A stretch of 64,000 nt of DNA from Neptuniibacter pectenicola (GCF_001597735.1 NZ_LUTS01000002.1:248001-312000), one strand, 5' to 3'. Shown: positions 1 to 9,864, counted from the stretch's first letter. Notes: generated by a model not told the origin, from the sequence alone. Program-made: numbers and translations.

Positions 1-932
1 CCACTGCAAGCGACGGTGAGGGTGCAACGAAATTAATAAAACAACACCCGTTTGATGTAGTGCTAATGGATGTGCAAATGCCTATTATTGATGGGCATAT
101 GGCCGCTCGAATTGTAAGAGAATGGGAAAAACAACAGAGCCGTCCCCCAGTTCCTATTATCGCCTTAACCGCTAGTGTCCTAGAAGAGGATAAGGTTGCT
201 GCTCGCGAAGCCGGTATGGATGGCTTTGCCAGTAAACCGGTTAACTTTAATGAGCTAACAGCAGAAATTGCGCGTCTCACCGGTAAGTCGCTTAGGGCTG
301 TGGATACTGAGCAAGACTGTTTAGTCGCTGCAAGTAATGGCTTGGTAAATATGCAAGAGGCGCTGAGTTTATGGCAAGAGAGCAGTATATATATCAAAGA
401 ATTAAGTCTTTTTTTACAGCAAAATAGTAACTTAATTGCGACATTAAATAATTTAGTTACCAGCAACGATGCCCCTGCATTGTTGCAGAAAGCGCATAGT
501 TTGAGAGGGATTGTAGGCAATTTGGCAATTCGAAAATTAGAAGAACAGTTCTTATTGTTAGAAGATACTGTTACCCATTATCAGTTTGAATCCAGCACTG
601 CAATTATTGAACGTATCGGTCAGCTATATGCTGAGCTTCAAACTGAATGTGATAACCTCCGAGAGCAATTTAATAATGCTTCGGCTAATGATGTGGAAGC
701 GTTAGAATCCTCAACCGATCCAACTCCCTTTAAAGAAAGTATTTTAGACTTAATCAATATTGCCAAAGCCAGTGAATTTGATGAGGAAGCGTTAAACGTG
801 TTAATGAAGCATGCTGATGCCAAAAATAAGCAACGGGTGCTTGCTATTCAACGCGCTTTTGAGGATTTTGATTTTGATGTGGCCTTGTCTTTACTGCAAG
901 ATTTAGCTAATGAACTACCGGATAAGGAGTGA
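1..932 (+). CDS. hybrid sensor kinase C-terminus (REC-Hpt), partial
   Basis: This is the 3' part of a gene that starts before the window; the frame is open from base 3 to the TGA at 930-932. The visible product opens inside a receiver domain, with the phospho-acceptor Asp in LMDVQMP, the switch Thr in IALTAS and the conserved Lys in SKPV. An Hpt domain follows, with HSLRG (His codon near base 495) as the likely phosphorylated histidine. REC followed by Hpt is the usual C-terminus of BarA/TorS-like phosphorelay kinases, so a kinase core probably lies upstream; that part is inferred. The next gene's Shine-Dalgarno overlaps this stop codon, so the two are probably co-translated parts of one signalling pathway. 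Confidence 0.9.
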   Translation, partial: TASDGEGATKLIKQHPFDVVLMDVQMPIIDGHMAARIVREWEKQQSRPPVPIIALTASVLEEDKVAAREAGMDGFASKPVNFNELTAEIARLTGKSLRAVDTEQDCLVAASNGLVNMQEALSLWQESSIYIKELSLFLQQNSNLIATLNNLVTSNDAPALLQKAHSLRGIVGNLAIRKLEEQFLLLEDTVTHYQFESSTAIIERIGQLYAELQTECDNLREQFNNASANDVEALESSTDPTPFKESILDLINIAKASEFDEEALNVLMKHADAKNKQRVLAIQRAFEDFDFDVALSLLQDLANELPDKE

Positions 933-936
933 AGGT

Positions 937-1932
937 TTGACAGTAAATAACAAAAAAACGCTGTTATTAGTTGATGATGAACCAACCAACCTACGGGTAC
1001 TCAAGCAGCTTTTAGAAGATGACTATCGTTTGATTTATGCTAAAAATGGTGAAGTAGCAATTAAACTAGCGCTTGAACATAATCCTGACCTTATTCTTAT
1101 GGATGTTATGATGCCAGAAATGACAGGTATTGAAGCCTGTCGCCATTTAAAATTGGATAAGCGAACTCGCTATATTCCAGTTATTTTTGTTACTGCATTA
1201 AAAGATGAAGTTGATGAAACGGCGGGTTTCGAAGCGGGGGGGGTGGACTATATTACCAAACCTATTTCCCCAGCGATTGTTAAAGCCCGAGTGAAGACGC
1301 ATTTATCACTGGTGCAGGCTGAAGAGTTACGTCGTACTCGTTTACAAGTTATTCAGCGACTTGGGCGTGCTTCCGAATATAAAGATAATGAAACAGGCAC
1401 TCATATTATCCGTATGAGCTATTACTCTAAAATTATAGCACTTGCATATGGTTACAGTGACGATGATGCCGATGACTTATTTCATGCTGCACCTATGCAC
1501 GACATCGGAAAAATAGGTATCTCTGATCACATTATGTTAAAACCTGGCAAGCTAACCGATAGCGAGTTTGAAGAGATCAAAAAACACCCTCTAATCGGTG
1601 CTGAAATTCTAGGGGATTGTGACTCATCGTTATTGTTATTGGCTAAGTCTGTGTCCTTATACCATCATGAAAAATGGGATGGCACGGGTTACCCTCATGG
1701 GATACAGGGTGAACAAATCCCAATTGAAGGGCGTATCATTGCACTTGCTGATGTTTTTGATGCGTTGACTTCAAAGCGTCCTTACAAAGAGGCTTGGTCG
1801 GTTGACACCACCATGGATTATATTCGTGAGCAAAGTGGTAAGCATTTTGATCCGACGTTGGTAACGATTTTAGAGCAAGAGCTGGATAAGATGCTAGAAA
1901 TTAAAGCAAAATGGCCAGAGGATGATGAATAA
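937..1932 (+). CDS. response regulator with HD-GYP c-di-GMP phosphodiesterase domain
   Basis: The protein has an N-terminal receiver domain (LLLVDDEPTN at the acidic pocket, phospho-Asp in LILMDVMMP, Lys in ITKPI) followed by an HD-GYP domain (MHDIGKIG, then HHEKWDGTGYPHG). All metal-binding and GYP residues are present, so it should degrade c-di-GMP when phosphorylated (family knowledge). I chose TTG at 937 because AAGGAG at 924-929 sits 7 bases upstream. An ATG at 910 is in frame but overlaps the preceding gene and has no such site. The upstream hybrid kinase with its Hpt domain is the likely phosphodonor. A strong hairpin follows immediately. Confidence 0.93.
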   Translation: MTVNNKKTLLLVDDEPTNLRVLKQLLEDDYRLIYAKNGEVAIKLALEHNPDLILMDVMMPEMTGIEACRHLKLDKRTRYIPVIFVTALKDEVDETAGFEAGGVDYITKPISPAIVKARVKTHLSLVQAEELRRTRLQVIQRLGRASEYKDNETGTHIIRMSYYSKIIALAYGYSDDDADDLFHAAPMHDIGKIGISDHIMLKPGKLTDSEFEEIKKHPLIGAEILGDCDSSLLLLAKSVSLYHHEKWDGTGYPHGIQGEQIPIEGRIIALADVFDALTSKRPYKEAWSVDTTMDYIREQSGKHFDPTLVTILEQELDKMLEIKAKWPEDDE

Positions 1933-1933
1933 A

Positions 1934-1965
1934 AACTAAACCGATGATAACTCATCGGTTTAGTT
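1934..1965 (+). terminator. Rho-independent terminator, probably bidirectional
   Basis: A perfect 14-bp stem (1934-1947 with 1952-1965) with a TAAC loop is followed by GTTTTAG. It lies right after the HD-GYP stop. An A-rich run before it could give a U-tract for the convergent hydroxylase gene, which ends at 1979. Confidence 0.85.
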
Positions 1966-1978
1966 GTTTTAGTACCGG

Positions 1979-3088
1979 CTAACTTTTTCCTTTAAGCGGA
2001 AACGCCTGCTGCTTTATCCAACCTTCTGGTACATAGTCACCCACCACCCCATAGGCTTCTGGCCACTCGTTTTGCCCCCGTACGGCGGTGCCGAAAAGGT
2101 AATCAATAAAGGCAAAGTGCGCGGCATAGTTGCGATCAATCGCCGCTTTATCGGATGAGTGGTGCCAGTGGTGAAACTGAGGGGTGACGATAAAATATTT
2201 AAGCCAGCCAAATTTTATCTGTGCATTGGTGTGGTTCAGCACGGCTTGGAAGCCCACGATGATGATATAGGCATCGATGACGCTTTTATCAAACCCTAAG
2301 ATAAAGATCGGGGCGAGTACGCCGCAGCGGGTTAGGGTGAGTTCGGCAATATGCTGACGAGATCCTGCGAGCCAGTCCATGGTTTTAGCGCTATGGTGAA
2401 TGGCATGGAAACGCCAGAAAAAAGGCACTTCATGGTAGACGCGGTGCAGTGCATATTGCACAAGGTCAGCGACTAAAAGGACCAGCATCAGCTGGCTGAA
2501 CCAGCCGACGTTTTGTATCCACTCTTGGGAGCCACTGTCGACGGCCCAACCAAAGGCATTAGAGACAAATTGGTTGGCGGCCAGTAGTACAAAGCCGACA
2601 ATCAGGTGATTAACAAAGAAGTGGTGCAGGTCGGTTTGCCATTCAGGTCTAAGGATCGCTTGTTTTTTATGGGGGATGATCTTTTCTATAAAGACAAAGA
2701 TAAGCGTTGAACCAAGCAGATCAAGAATAAACCAGTCGAGCCCTAGGTAAGCGTTACTTTGTTCAAAGTCAGCGACTTCAACACGGTGTCCGCCCAATGC
2801 GATGGTGATGGTAATGAGGGACCAAGCGATTAAGCCTGCCCGTTTATTGGTGTTCCTTACAAAGTTGAGCAGGCCTAAGCTGCCAGAGATGATTAATGCA
2901 ACAAACATAATCATGCGAATAAGCTCTACATCGTAGGCCGCTCGTAGTTCGGGTGTCGTAAGATATTCCGGGAAGTGGAATGCGAGTACGCCCAAGAAGC
3001 ATAAAGTTGCGAGTGTAACGGCGATATAGCCGCTAATACGTCCTTCGCCAAAGCGTAGTTCGCCACCTTCCAGATTCTTTAATAACAT
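1979..3088 (-). CDS. fatty acid hydroxylase / sterol desaturase superfamily membrane protein
   Basis: The protein is an integral membrane one with several N-terminal hydrophobic segments. The three histidine clusters of the fatty acid hydroxylase superfamily follow: HRVYH, HAIHH and HHWHH. These bind a di-iron centre that hydroxylates or desaturates lipid C-H bonds (family knowledge). At 369 residues it is longer than the minimal ~250-residue family, owing to an extra N-terminal membrane region. The start is an ATG with AAGGACACAGG just upstream. The substrate cannot be told from sequence; sterol is unlikely in a bacterium, while fatty acid, carotenoid or alkylglycerol are possible. The gene lies 130 bases downstream of the aminotransferase on the same strand. 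Confidence 0.88.
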   Translation of the reverse strand: MLLKNLEGGELRFGEGRISGYIAVTLATLCFLGVLAFHFPEYLTTPELRAAYDVELIRMIMFVALIISGSLGLLNFVRNTNKRAGLIAWSLITITIALGGHRVEVADFEQSNAYLGLDWFILDLLGSTLIFVFIEKIIPHKKQAILRPEWQTDLHHFFVNHLIVGFVLLAANQFVSNAFGWAVDSGSQEWIQNVGWFSQLMLVLLVADLVQYALHRVYHEVPFFWRFHAIHHSAKTMDWLAGSRQHIAELTLTRCGVLAPIFILGFDKSVIDAYIIIVGFQAVLNHTNAQIKFGWLKYFIVTPQFHHWHHSSDKAAIDRNYAAHFAFIDYLFGTAVRGQNEWPEAYGVVGDYVPEGWIKQQAFPLKGKS

Positions 3089-3218
3089 CCTGTGTCCTTT
3101 TTAGGTCTATAGTTCGATCGATTCGATAGTTATCGAGATCATACCGTTTCAGCGCACATGCAGATAGCCATTATATCGTAGAGCAGGGTGCAGCTCCTCA
3201 GTTTTACATAGCTAAGGT

Positions 3219-4448
3219 TTAACATGAAGCCGCCTGCTGAGTGTCATTTAAGATGCGGGTTAAGCACGCTAGGCCTAAATCAATCTCGGCGTGACTGATG
3301 TTAAGCGCAGGCATAAACCGTAGGGTGTTTTCTCTGGGGGCATTTAATAGCACGCCTAGGGCCAATGCTTTTTGCACAATGAGCGGTGCCGAGTGGTGTG
3401 GGGTATCGAGTGCTAACAGCAGGCCTTTACCTCTAACCTCACCTAAGCCAAAAGTTACGCTGAGTGTGTGTAACTGCTGTTGGAAGTACTCACTCACGCT
3501 GTTTATATGGGGGAGGAATTCAGGGCTAAGCACGGTGGATAACACCGCATTAGCGCTTGCGCACATGAGCGGGTTACCATTAAAAGTGCCTCCTTGGTCG
3601 CCGTATTCAAAGCAGCAGGCATGTTTTTTAGCGAGTAGTGCTGAGATCGGTACGCCGCCACCGAGTCCTTTACCTAAGGTCATGATGTCCGGTTGAATCT
3701 GGAACTGTTCATAGGCAAATAGGCTGCCGGTTCTGGCGATACCGGTTTGTACTTCATCAATAATAAGAAGCAGGTTATGTTTTTTACACAGGGCCTCCAC
3801 TCCTTTCACAAAGTCTGGGTCTGCAGGTATCACTCCGGCTTCACCCTGAATCAGTTCCAGCATAATGGCCACGGTCTGCTTATCGATAGCCTGCTCAGTG
3901 GCGTCGAGTTGATTAAAGGGGACTTTGATAAAGCCATCCACTTTGGGTTCAAAGAGGGGAGCAAAGGTGTCTTTCCCTGTTGCTGACATGGTGGCTAAGG
4001 TTCTGCCATGAAACCCCTGTTGAAAGGTGATGATCTTAAAGGCGCCTGATTTATGAAACTGTCCCCATTTTCTGGCGAGTTTGATCGCGCCTTCATTCGC
4101 TTCCGCGCCGCTGTTGGCAAAAAAGACCTGATCGAACACCGAGTGACTGCATAAGGTTGCGGCTAGATTGATCATCGGTTTATTAAAAAAGGCGGGACCT
4201 GGATTAATTAATTGGGCCGATTGTTCGAGTAGCGCTTGTTGAATCACGGTGGGGCTGTGGCCTAAGGTGTTGACCGCCCAGCCTTGCACGAGATCTAAAT
4301 AGGCTTTGCCCGATTGATCGTATAGATAATCCCCTTTGCCTTCGACAAAGCAGATTGCCGGTCTTGGGGTGATTGGCATAAGGTGTTCTTTCTGTATCGC
4401 TAGGGATGGATCGATTGGGTTTGAGGTTATATCGGTCGGTGCAGACAT
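3219..4448 (-). CDS. argD: acetylornithine-type class III aminotransferase
   Basis: This is a fold type I, class III PLP aminotransferase of about 409 residues. It has the LGHSP N-terminal motif, [18 protein letters not shown] for cofactor phosphate binding, IIDEVQTG with the PLP-nitrogen Asp, and TLGKGLGGG with the Schiff-base lysine at residue 260. The pattern fits the ArgD/AstC group, which moves the amino group between N-acetylornithine and 2-oxoglutarate in arginine metabolism. No arginine genes are adjacent, so succinylornithine, diaminopimelate or another omega-amino substrate remains possible. The start ATG is preceded by AAGGAAAAAACC. Confidence 0.85.
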   Translation of the reverse strand: MSAPTDITSNPIDPSLAIQKEHLMPITPRPAICFVEGKGDYLYDQSGKAYLDLVQGWAVNTLGHSPTVIQQALLEQSAQLINPGPAFFNKPMINLAATLCSHSVFDQVFFANSGAEANEGAIKLARKWGQFHKSGAFKIITFQQGFHGRTLATMSATGKDTFAPLFEPKVDGFIKVPFNQLDATEQAIDKQTVAIMLELIQGEAGVIPADPDFVKGVEALCKKHNLLLIIDEVQTGIARTGSLFAYEQFQIQPDIMTLGKGLGGGVPISALLAKKHACCFEYGDQGGTFNGNPLMCASANAVLSTVLSPEFLPHINSVSEYFQQQLHTLSVTFGLGEVRGKGLLLALDTPHHSAPLIVQKALALGVLLNAPRENTLRFMPALNISHAEIDLGLACLTRILNDTQQAASC

Positions 4449-4532
4449 GGTTTTTTCCTTAATAATTAAGTACGTTTTTCATCCGCTTATAAGCGTGATG
4501 TAAATAGGATTGAGGTTATTTTGGGCACAAAA

Positions 4533-4558
4533 AAACCGCGGGGGTTAGCCTGCGGTTT
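4533..4558 (-). terminator. Rho-independent terminator
   Basis: Read on the minus strand, AAACCGCAGG pairs with a CCCCGCGGTTT arm and is followed by a run of seven T. It ends transcription coming from the NYN gene and separates it from the aminotransferase gene. Confidence 0.75.
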
Positions 4559-4585
4559 CTTAGGAGGTGATACGCTTTAGTTTAT

Positions 4586-4741
4586 TTAGCGTCGTCGCTT
4601 ATCAACACCCAAAAAGGCACAGGCATTCGATACACGGCGTCGCAGTGTAGTAGAAGATGGCTGAGTGTGGCCTTGGGTTAGGTGTTTTATCGATTTCATA
4701 GTAACGACAGTATGCCGTTGAGACTTTTTGCGGTCAATCAT
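4586..4741 (-). CDS. possible small basic protein, uncharacterised
   Basis: An open frame follows the NYN gene before the terminator. Starting at the ATG at 4741 it encodes 51 residues that are strongly basic and end in KRRR, including a THR-RRRVSNACAFLG-like segment. A shorter version starts at 4699 and a longer one at 4849 overlaps the NYN gene. I see no good ribosome site before any of these starts and recognise no family. It is listed because it fills an otherwise empty stretch on the transcribed strand; it may be only untranslated leader or trailer. Confidence 0.25.
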   Translation of the reverse strand: MIDRKKSQRHTVVTMKSIKHLTQGHTQPSSTTLRRRVSNACAFLGVDKRRR

Positions 4742-4799
4742 AATTTTTAGTGTGCTGTATGCTGTGGTTAGCCGAGCATCGGGCGTGTATTCAGCCGTG

Positions 4800-5288
4800 T
4801 TAGCACACGAGTAGTTGGGGCAGTATAGGTTTGTAAATGTCAGCCGCATTAATCAATGATTTGGCTGTGAGTGCCTGTACGGCATACACTTCGGTTGTGA
4901 CGTGATATTTGTCCCGCACTTTTTTTAATAGTAGGTCAAAGTCTCCATCCCCTGAGAGCAAGATCACGGTATCTACGTCTGGAGCGTACTCCATAACATC
5001 GATGGTAATCCCGACATCCCAATCACCTTTGGCGGAGCCATCCTTACGTTGGATAAAGGGTTTTAGTTTCACATCAAAGCCGATATGGCGTAAGGCATCT
5101 TGGAATTTGCGCTGGCCGTCATTGTTACTTTCAATGGCGTAAGCAAAGGCGTGGGTGATCTCACCCTCTTGACTGATGATCTTCCAAAATTTACGAAAAT
5201 TAAAAGGACAACCAAACGCTTGGCGAGTGGTGTAATAGATATTTTGTACATCAACAAAGATGGCGATTTTCTTGGCTGCTTTACTCAC
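4800..5288 (-). CDS. NYN (PIN-like) domain protein
   Basis: This 162-residue protein covers a single NYN domain. Key features are IFVDVQNIYY near the N-terminus with the first catalytic Asp, VILLSGDGDFDLLLKK in the middle with the acidic cluster, and the C-terminal ADIYKPI. NYN proteins (LabA/DUF88 group) are PIN-like metal-dependent ribonucleases or degenerate relatives; the target RNA is unknown. Translation likely begins at GTG 5288, with CAGG about 9 bases upstream. The gene is monocistronic or shared only with the doubtful small frame downstream. Confidence 0.88.
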   Translation of the reverse strand: MSKAAKKIAIFVDVQNIYYTTRQAFGCPFNFRKFWKIISQEGEITHAFAYAIESNNDGQRKFQDALRHIGFDVKLKPFIQRKDGSAKGDWDVGITIDVMEYAPDVDTVILLSGDGDFDLLLKKVRDKYHVTTEVYAVQALTAKSLINAADIYKPILPQLLVC

Positions 5289-5439
5289 GGATAACCTGTA
5301 GCGCTTAAATTAAGGGTTCCACTATATCAGACCTGGTTGTGATTAACGGAAATGCTGGAAAAAACAGTTCGGGTGCACTATCGTAGCAGTAATAAAGGGG
5401 TTTAATGAACCTTACTGATTGATTCATCGGAGCTTTTTA

Positions 5440-6885
5440 ATGTCTGTTTCAGACGAGACGCCTACCTTAGATAAGTCCAGTTCGGAGAGCTCTACCACGC
5501 CCAAAGGGAAAAAACGGATCGATGTCGCCGTTGCTTTCGTTTTGTGTGGTGCATTGTTTTCCCTGCTTATCTTCCTCTATATGTTTAAACAGGAACGGGA
5601 TACGGCGATTCAGGGCTTTCACGTTCAGATTGCACAAGATACCGCACGCTTTGAACAAAGGCTGGCTTACAGTTTTTATAATGTGGCATCGCTACAGGCA
5701 TACCTTGATCTATCACCCCAAATGGCGGGTATGGATTTAAGCGCGGTGGCGAGCCGTATCGTCAATCCTCATCAGGGGGTAGAGGCATTACTCTGGTTAC
5801 CTGAGGGGCAGCTAAATCCCACGCAATTTTCTGTTGCAGAGGGCGCGGTCGTAACGGACTCCCTCGACCCCGCTGTGGTTGATATTTTTAATGGGGAGTC
5901 GGTTACTAGCCAAATTGTTCAGTTGGGCGAGCGATCAGTCATTGTGCGCGCTTCGGGTGCTGGGGCGCAGCGGATGTTGGCGCTGCTGGATCTAGACAAC
6001 CTGATTAAAACAACCCTCTTAAACAGTGTAGAGAATGAACTGGTCGTTCATCTGTTTACTGCGGCGGCAGAGGCTAATGGGCCTGTGTATTCCCTTGGAC
6101 AAGGCACCGTTGCGGAAGATTCGATTACGGATAAAACCATCACTCTTTTAGATGGCAGCGAATTGACACTGAGCTTTGCTGCCACCGAATCTTACCTTGC
6201 TGGTAAGATGAACTATACCTCTCTGTTCTTTCTGCTGACCGGTTTGCTGTTATCGTTTTTATTAGCCTCTTACCTTAAACGCCTCTCTCAGCATTTAAAA
6301 CGGTTGAAAGATGAGCAGGATATTATGTCAGAACAGATGATCGATACCTCATGGAATGATCCGTTGACGGGGTTGGTCAATCGCACCCATTTTGATGAGG
6401 CCTTAGATATTGAGTGCCGCAGAGCGGTGCGCGAATTTTCGCCCCTATCAATAATCCTCTTACGTATTGATGATTTTGCTCAATACAGTGAGCACTATGG
6501 CGTTGATGCGGCTGATATTTTAGTGCAGCGCATCTCTGAGACGTTAAAGAGTTGTGTGAGTCGGCCCGGTGATATCTTGGCCCGTGTTGATGAGAGTCAG
6601 TTTGGTTTTATTTTACCGTCGACCAATGAGCTGGTTGTGCAGTTGGCTGAACGTTGTTCTTTAGCGGTAAGAACATTGGCGTTGCCTAATGAATCCGAGG
6701 CTAAGGATTTATGTGTCACGGTTAGTTTAGGTGTTGTGACGCTGCAACCGACTCGCCTGTTAACCGCTGAGCGTTTATTTGACACAACGATGCAGCAGCT
6801 TGAGCAAGCCCGTGAAGCGGGGGGCGATCAATATAACGCTTATATCGAGAACAGTACTGAGCCGTCTCTTACTTACTCGGTCTAA
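5440..6885 (+). CDS. CHASE-like/GGDEF membrane protein with degenerate catalytic motif
   Basis: Membrane segments near residues 30-50 and 260-280 enclose a periplasmic CHASE-like sensor of roughly 200 residues. A cytoplasmic GGDEF domain follows and opens with DPLTGLVNR. The catalytic loop reads RVDESQFGF where an active enzyme has RxGGDEF, so both metal and substrate glycines are lost, and diguanylate cyclase activity is very unlikely. It may act as a c-di-GMP or GTP sensor or as a scaffold (inference). ATG 5440 is preferred over an upstream in-frame TTG because CGGAG sits 7 bases before it. The next gene, tmcA, starts 50 bases downstream on the same strand. Confidence 0.88.
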   Translation: MSVSDETPTLDKSSSESSTTPKGKKRIDVAVAFVLCGALFSLLIFLYMFKQERDTAIQGFHVQIAQDTARFEQRLAYSFYNVASLQAYLDLSPQMAGMDLSAVASRIVNPHQGVEALLWLPEGQLNPTQFSVAEGAVVTDSLDPAVVDIFNGESVTSQIVQLGERSVIVRASGAGAQRMLALLDLDNLIKTTLLNSVENELVVHLFTAAAEANGPVYSLGQGTVAEDSITDKTITLLDGSELTLSFAATESYLAGKMNYTSLFFLLTGLLLSFLLASYLKRLSQHLKRLKDEQDIMSEQMIDTSWNDPLTGLVNRTHFDEALDIECRRAVREFSPLSIILLRIDDFAQYSEHYGVDAADILVQRISETLKSCVSRPGDILARVDESQFGFILPSTNELVVQLAERCSLAVRTLALPNESEAKDLCVTVSLGVVTLQPTRLLTAERLFDTTMQQLEQAREAGGDQYNAYIENSTEPSLTYSV

Positions 6886-6935
6886 ATGCTCCGTTAGCTA
6901 CACTGACTGTATGGCGACTCATGTAAGAGAACACT

Positions 6936-9164
6936 ATGGCTGTTATTGAATCTTTATTTACACGATTGCAGCGCGATGCTGAGCAGCATAATCATCGTCG
7001 TTTACTCGTGGTTAGTGGCACTAAAGCGTGGTGCGCACTCCAAGCGCAGCACCTTAATAACTTACCTGATCTGCTTTGGATCGGAGACCCTCTGCGCTGT
7101 AATGCGGGGGGTGCCGATGCTGAACTATCCTCCTCTCAATCTTTACCCCATATAAAACCAGCGGATCTTCACCTGATTTTAGGTCAAACAACGTCGTCGG
7201 TTGTGTTTAATGCATGGGACGGTTTTAACCCGAATAGTTTTGGTCAAATCGCGGGTGCGCTAGCGGGGGGGAGCTTACTGGTTTTAGTCTGCCCAGATTT
7301 AGATGAATGGCCCGACTATGACGACCCCGAACATAAAAGCATCGTAGCCTACCCTTATGAGACCGTTGATGCGGGGCGTCGTTTTATCTCCCGCGTGGTT
7401 ATGTTGTTAGAAGATGATGCCTACACGGTTATCTATCGTGAAAAGAACGCCCTCGCTGGGGTTGAGGTTGAGCTGCCGGATGTGATGACCTCCTCTCAAG
7501 AGGGGGATGATGAGCCGATCTTGCCGAATAGAACCGTGGATCAACAGCACGCGGTTGAGTTGATTTTAAGTCAGTTCAGACGAGGCCGACGGCCCGCTGT
7601 TTTGACGGCTGATAGAGGGCGAGGCAAGTCGGTCGCGTTAGGGATTGCCGCTGCCCAGTTATCAGGGCTGGATTATCAACAGGTATTAATTACCGCCCCC
7701 GATTATGCCGCTGTGGATGAAGTCTTTGCTATGGCGCACCAGCTCCTCCCTGACTATGAATATAGCAAAGGGTTAATGCAGCATGGGGATCACCAGATAC
7801 GCTTTTTGGCGCCGGAGTTGGCGCTTAAGGAGCGGGGCGATGGACAAGTGTTATTGGTCGATGAGGCGGCGGCGATTCCGGTGCCGGTTTTATCAAAACT
7901 ATTACAGCGCTTTCCTCGCATTGGGTTTGCTTCCACGATTCATGGTTATGAGGGGACTGGGCAAGGGTTTAGCGTTCGGTTTAAGAAAGTTCTCGACCGT
8001 GAAACGCCTAATTGGAAGCGCATCCACCTTAAACAGCCGATTCGTTGGTCTGCGCATGATCCGCTAGAATCCTTAACTTTTCAGCTGCTATTACTCAATG
8101 CGCAAGCGGTCGAGGGTCAGGTGTTAGTTGAGGCTTACCGTGCTCAGGGTGATGATACAACCGCGCGTTTTCCACCGGTTATTGAGAAGTTAGATCGCGA
8201 TCAATTGATTGAGGATTACACCACCTTAGGCCAGCTATTTGGTTTATTAATACTGGCGCATTATCGTACCTCGCCGGGGGATCTACGGGTGTTGTTAGAC
8301 AGCCCTAACTTACATATATGGTTACTTAAAATAGACAACCATGTGGCAGGGGCGGTATTGGTCGCAGAAGAGGGGCCGCTGCCCTCAGCATTAGTGGATG
8401 ATATTTGGTCGGGTAAGCGTCGGCCACGGGGTCATCTGCTTCCGCAAACCTTAGTTTGTCAGGAAGGAGCCAAAGCCGCCGCCCCTTTGAAAGCGGGACG
8501 TATTATGCGTGTTGCTATTCACCCCGCGCTTCAGCGAGAGCAGTTGGGTACGGCCTTGTTAGGCGCCGTTCAACAGTATGCTGAAAGCGAAGGGTGGGAT
8601 TATTTAGGCGCCAGTTTTGCGGCCAGTACAGATCTACTGGGCTATTGGCACAGTAATGGTTTTGAAACCGTACGGTTAGGGACAGCGAGAGACAGTGTGA
8701 GTGGTAGCCATGCTGCCTTAGTGCTAGCGGCACTGTCGGCCGAGGCAAACCGATTACAGCAACACTTGCGACAGCGGTTTTTGGAGCAGATTAACTACCG
8801 TTTAAGCGATGACTTGATCGATTTGGATATACCGCTCGTGTGTCGGTTATTACAACATGGGGAGGGCTCATTTGAATTGACGCCCCATGACTGGTCCGAT
8901 TTAGACGCGTTTTGTCACTATAACCGAAGTTATGAAAGTTGCGCTTATACCCTGCATAAGCTGTTATTGGTGTTTCTTAAAAAGGTGTCCGAAAGCCGGT
9001 TACAGATCTTTTTACAGAATGATGATTTTCTCTTGCTGGTGGAGCGTAACATGCAGCAAAAAAGCTGGGCGTTACTCGAACAGCGAGGGCAGGGACGGAA
9101 GCAGTTAATGCGTCAATTTCGGGACGTGGTCGTGCATGTCATGGCGGCGGTCAAAGAAGGCTAA
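6936..9164 (+). CDS. tmcA: tRNA(Met) cytidine acetyltransferase TmcA
   Basis: TmcA makes N4-acetylcytidine at the wobble base of elongator tRNA-Met, using acetyl-CoA and ATP or GTP hydrolysis. The domain order is right: an N-terminal DUF1726-like region, an RNA helicase-like ATPase module with Walker A DRGRGKSVALG near residue 225 and Walker B LLVDEAAAIP near 306, a GNAT acetyltransferase core with RIMRVAIHP and LGTALLG near 520-540, and a C-terminal tRNA-binding region. At 742 residues it is somewhat longer than the E. coli enzyme (671). The start has AAGAGAACACT upstream. The following LysE gene is 35 bases away and may be cotranscribed. Confidence 0.95.
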   Translation: MAVIESLFTRLQRDAEQHNHRRLLVVSGTKAWCALQAQHLNNLPDLLWIGDPLRCNAGGADAELSSSQSLPHIKPADLHLILGQTTSSVVFNAWDGFNPNSFGQIAGALAGGSLLVLVCPDLDEWPDYDDPEHKSIVAYPYETVDAGRRFISRVVMLLEDDAYTVIYREKNALAGVEVELPDVMTSSQEGDDEPILPNRTVDQQHAVELILSQFRRGRRPAVLTADRGRGKSVALGIAAAQLSGLDYQQVLITAPDYAAVDEVFAMAHQLLPDYEYSKGLMQHGDHQIRFLAPELALKERGDGQVLLVDEAAAIPVPVLSKLLQRFPRIGFASTIHGYEGTGQGFSVRFKKVLDRETPNWKRIHLKQPIRWSAHDPLESLTFQLLLLNAQAVEGQVLVEAYRAQGDDTTARFPPVIEKLDRDQLIEDYTTLGQLFGLLILAHYRTSPGDLRVLLDSPNLHIWLLKIDNHVAGAVLVAEEGPLPSALVDDIWSGKRRPRGHLLPQTLVCQEGAKAAAPLKAGRIMRVAIHPALQREQLGTALLGAVQQYAESEGWDYLGASFAASTDLLGYWHSNGFETVRLGTARDSVSGSHAALVLAALSAEANRLQQHLRQRFLEQINYRLSDDLIDLDIPLVCRLLQHGEGSFELTPHDWSDLDAFCHYNRSYESCAYTLHKLLLVFLKKVSESRLQIFLQNDDFLLLVERNMQQKSWALLEQRGQGRKQLMRQFRDVVVHVMAAVKEG

Positions 9165-9199
9165 GGCGTAACCGGTTGTGTTACTAAAGAGGAACAGCA

Positions 9200-9835
9200 G
9201 TGATACCTATTGAATCTCTTATTATGTTTATTGCCGCTTCGGCGCTGCTCGCGGTTGTGCCGGGGCCGGATAATCTTTTTGTGCTAACGCAGTCAGCTAT
9301 TCATGGTCGGGCGGCGGGGGTTATGGTTACGTTAGGGCTTTGTTCCGGTTTGATCGTTCATACCTCAGCTGTTGCGCTGGGTGTTGCCGCTATTTTTCAA
9401 ACATCGGCCGTGGCGTTTACTGTGTTGAAGGTGATTGGGGCTGCGTATTTGGTTTATTTAGCCGTGCGGGCTTTTCAGGCGTCAGCTGACAGTGTTGAAT
9501 TAAAGCGTCAAGCAAGCCGCTCGTTGGGTGCGTTATACCGTCGCGGTATCTTTATGAATATTACTAACCCTAAGGTCTCTATCTTTTTTCTGGCCTTTCT
9601 TCCGCAATTTATTGCGCCGGAAAAGGGTGAGTTTACCCTGCAAGTCTTTATGCTCGGCGGTATCTTTATGTTGGTCGCGTTAGCTATTTTGTGTGTGATC
9701 GCGCTGCTGGCGGCATTTTTAGGGCGCTGGCTTAATCGTTCACCGGGTGCTCAGATTTATTTGAATCGTGTAGCGGGCGTCGTATTCATGGGGTTGGCGT
9801 TGAAGTTGGTCACCTCTAAAGCGATGCCGAGCTAA
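9200..9835 (+). CDS. LysE/RhtB family amino acid exporter
   Basis: The 211-residue protein has about six hydrophobic segments. It carries the N-terminal family signature VVPGPDNLFVLTQSAIHGRAAG and the NPKVSIFFLAFLPQF segment after the cytoplasmic loop. LysE/RhtB proteins export amino acids or their derivatives using the proton gradient. The substrate is not evident. Translation starts at GTG 9200 with AAGAGGAACA just before it. It sits 35 bases after tmcA on the same strand. Confidence 0.92.
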   Translation: MIPIESLIMFIAASALLAVVPGPDNLFVLTQSAIHGRAAGVMVTLGLCSGLIVHTSAVALGVAAIFQTSAVAFTVLKVIGAAYLVYLAVRAFQASADSVELKRQASRSLGALYRRGIFMNITNPKVSIFFLAFLPQFIAPEKGEFTLQVFMLGGIFMLVALAILCVIALLAAFLGRWLNRSPGAQIYLNRVAGVVFMGLALKLVTSKAMPS

Positions 9836-9864
9836 TATTGAGTATGATGGAGGGGCGGACCTCG

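Noticed and set aside
3298-3696. 132-residue plus-strand open frame inside the aminotransferase gene
   Set aside because: It is antisense to a clear enzyme, has no ribosome site and no recognisable domain.
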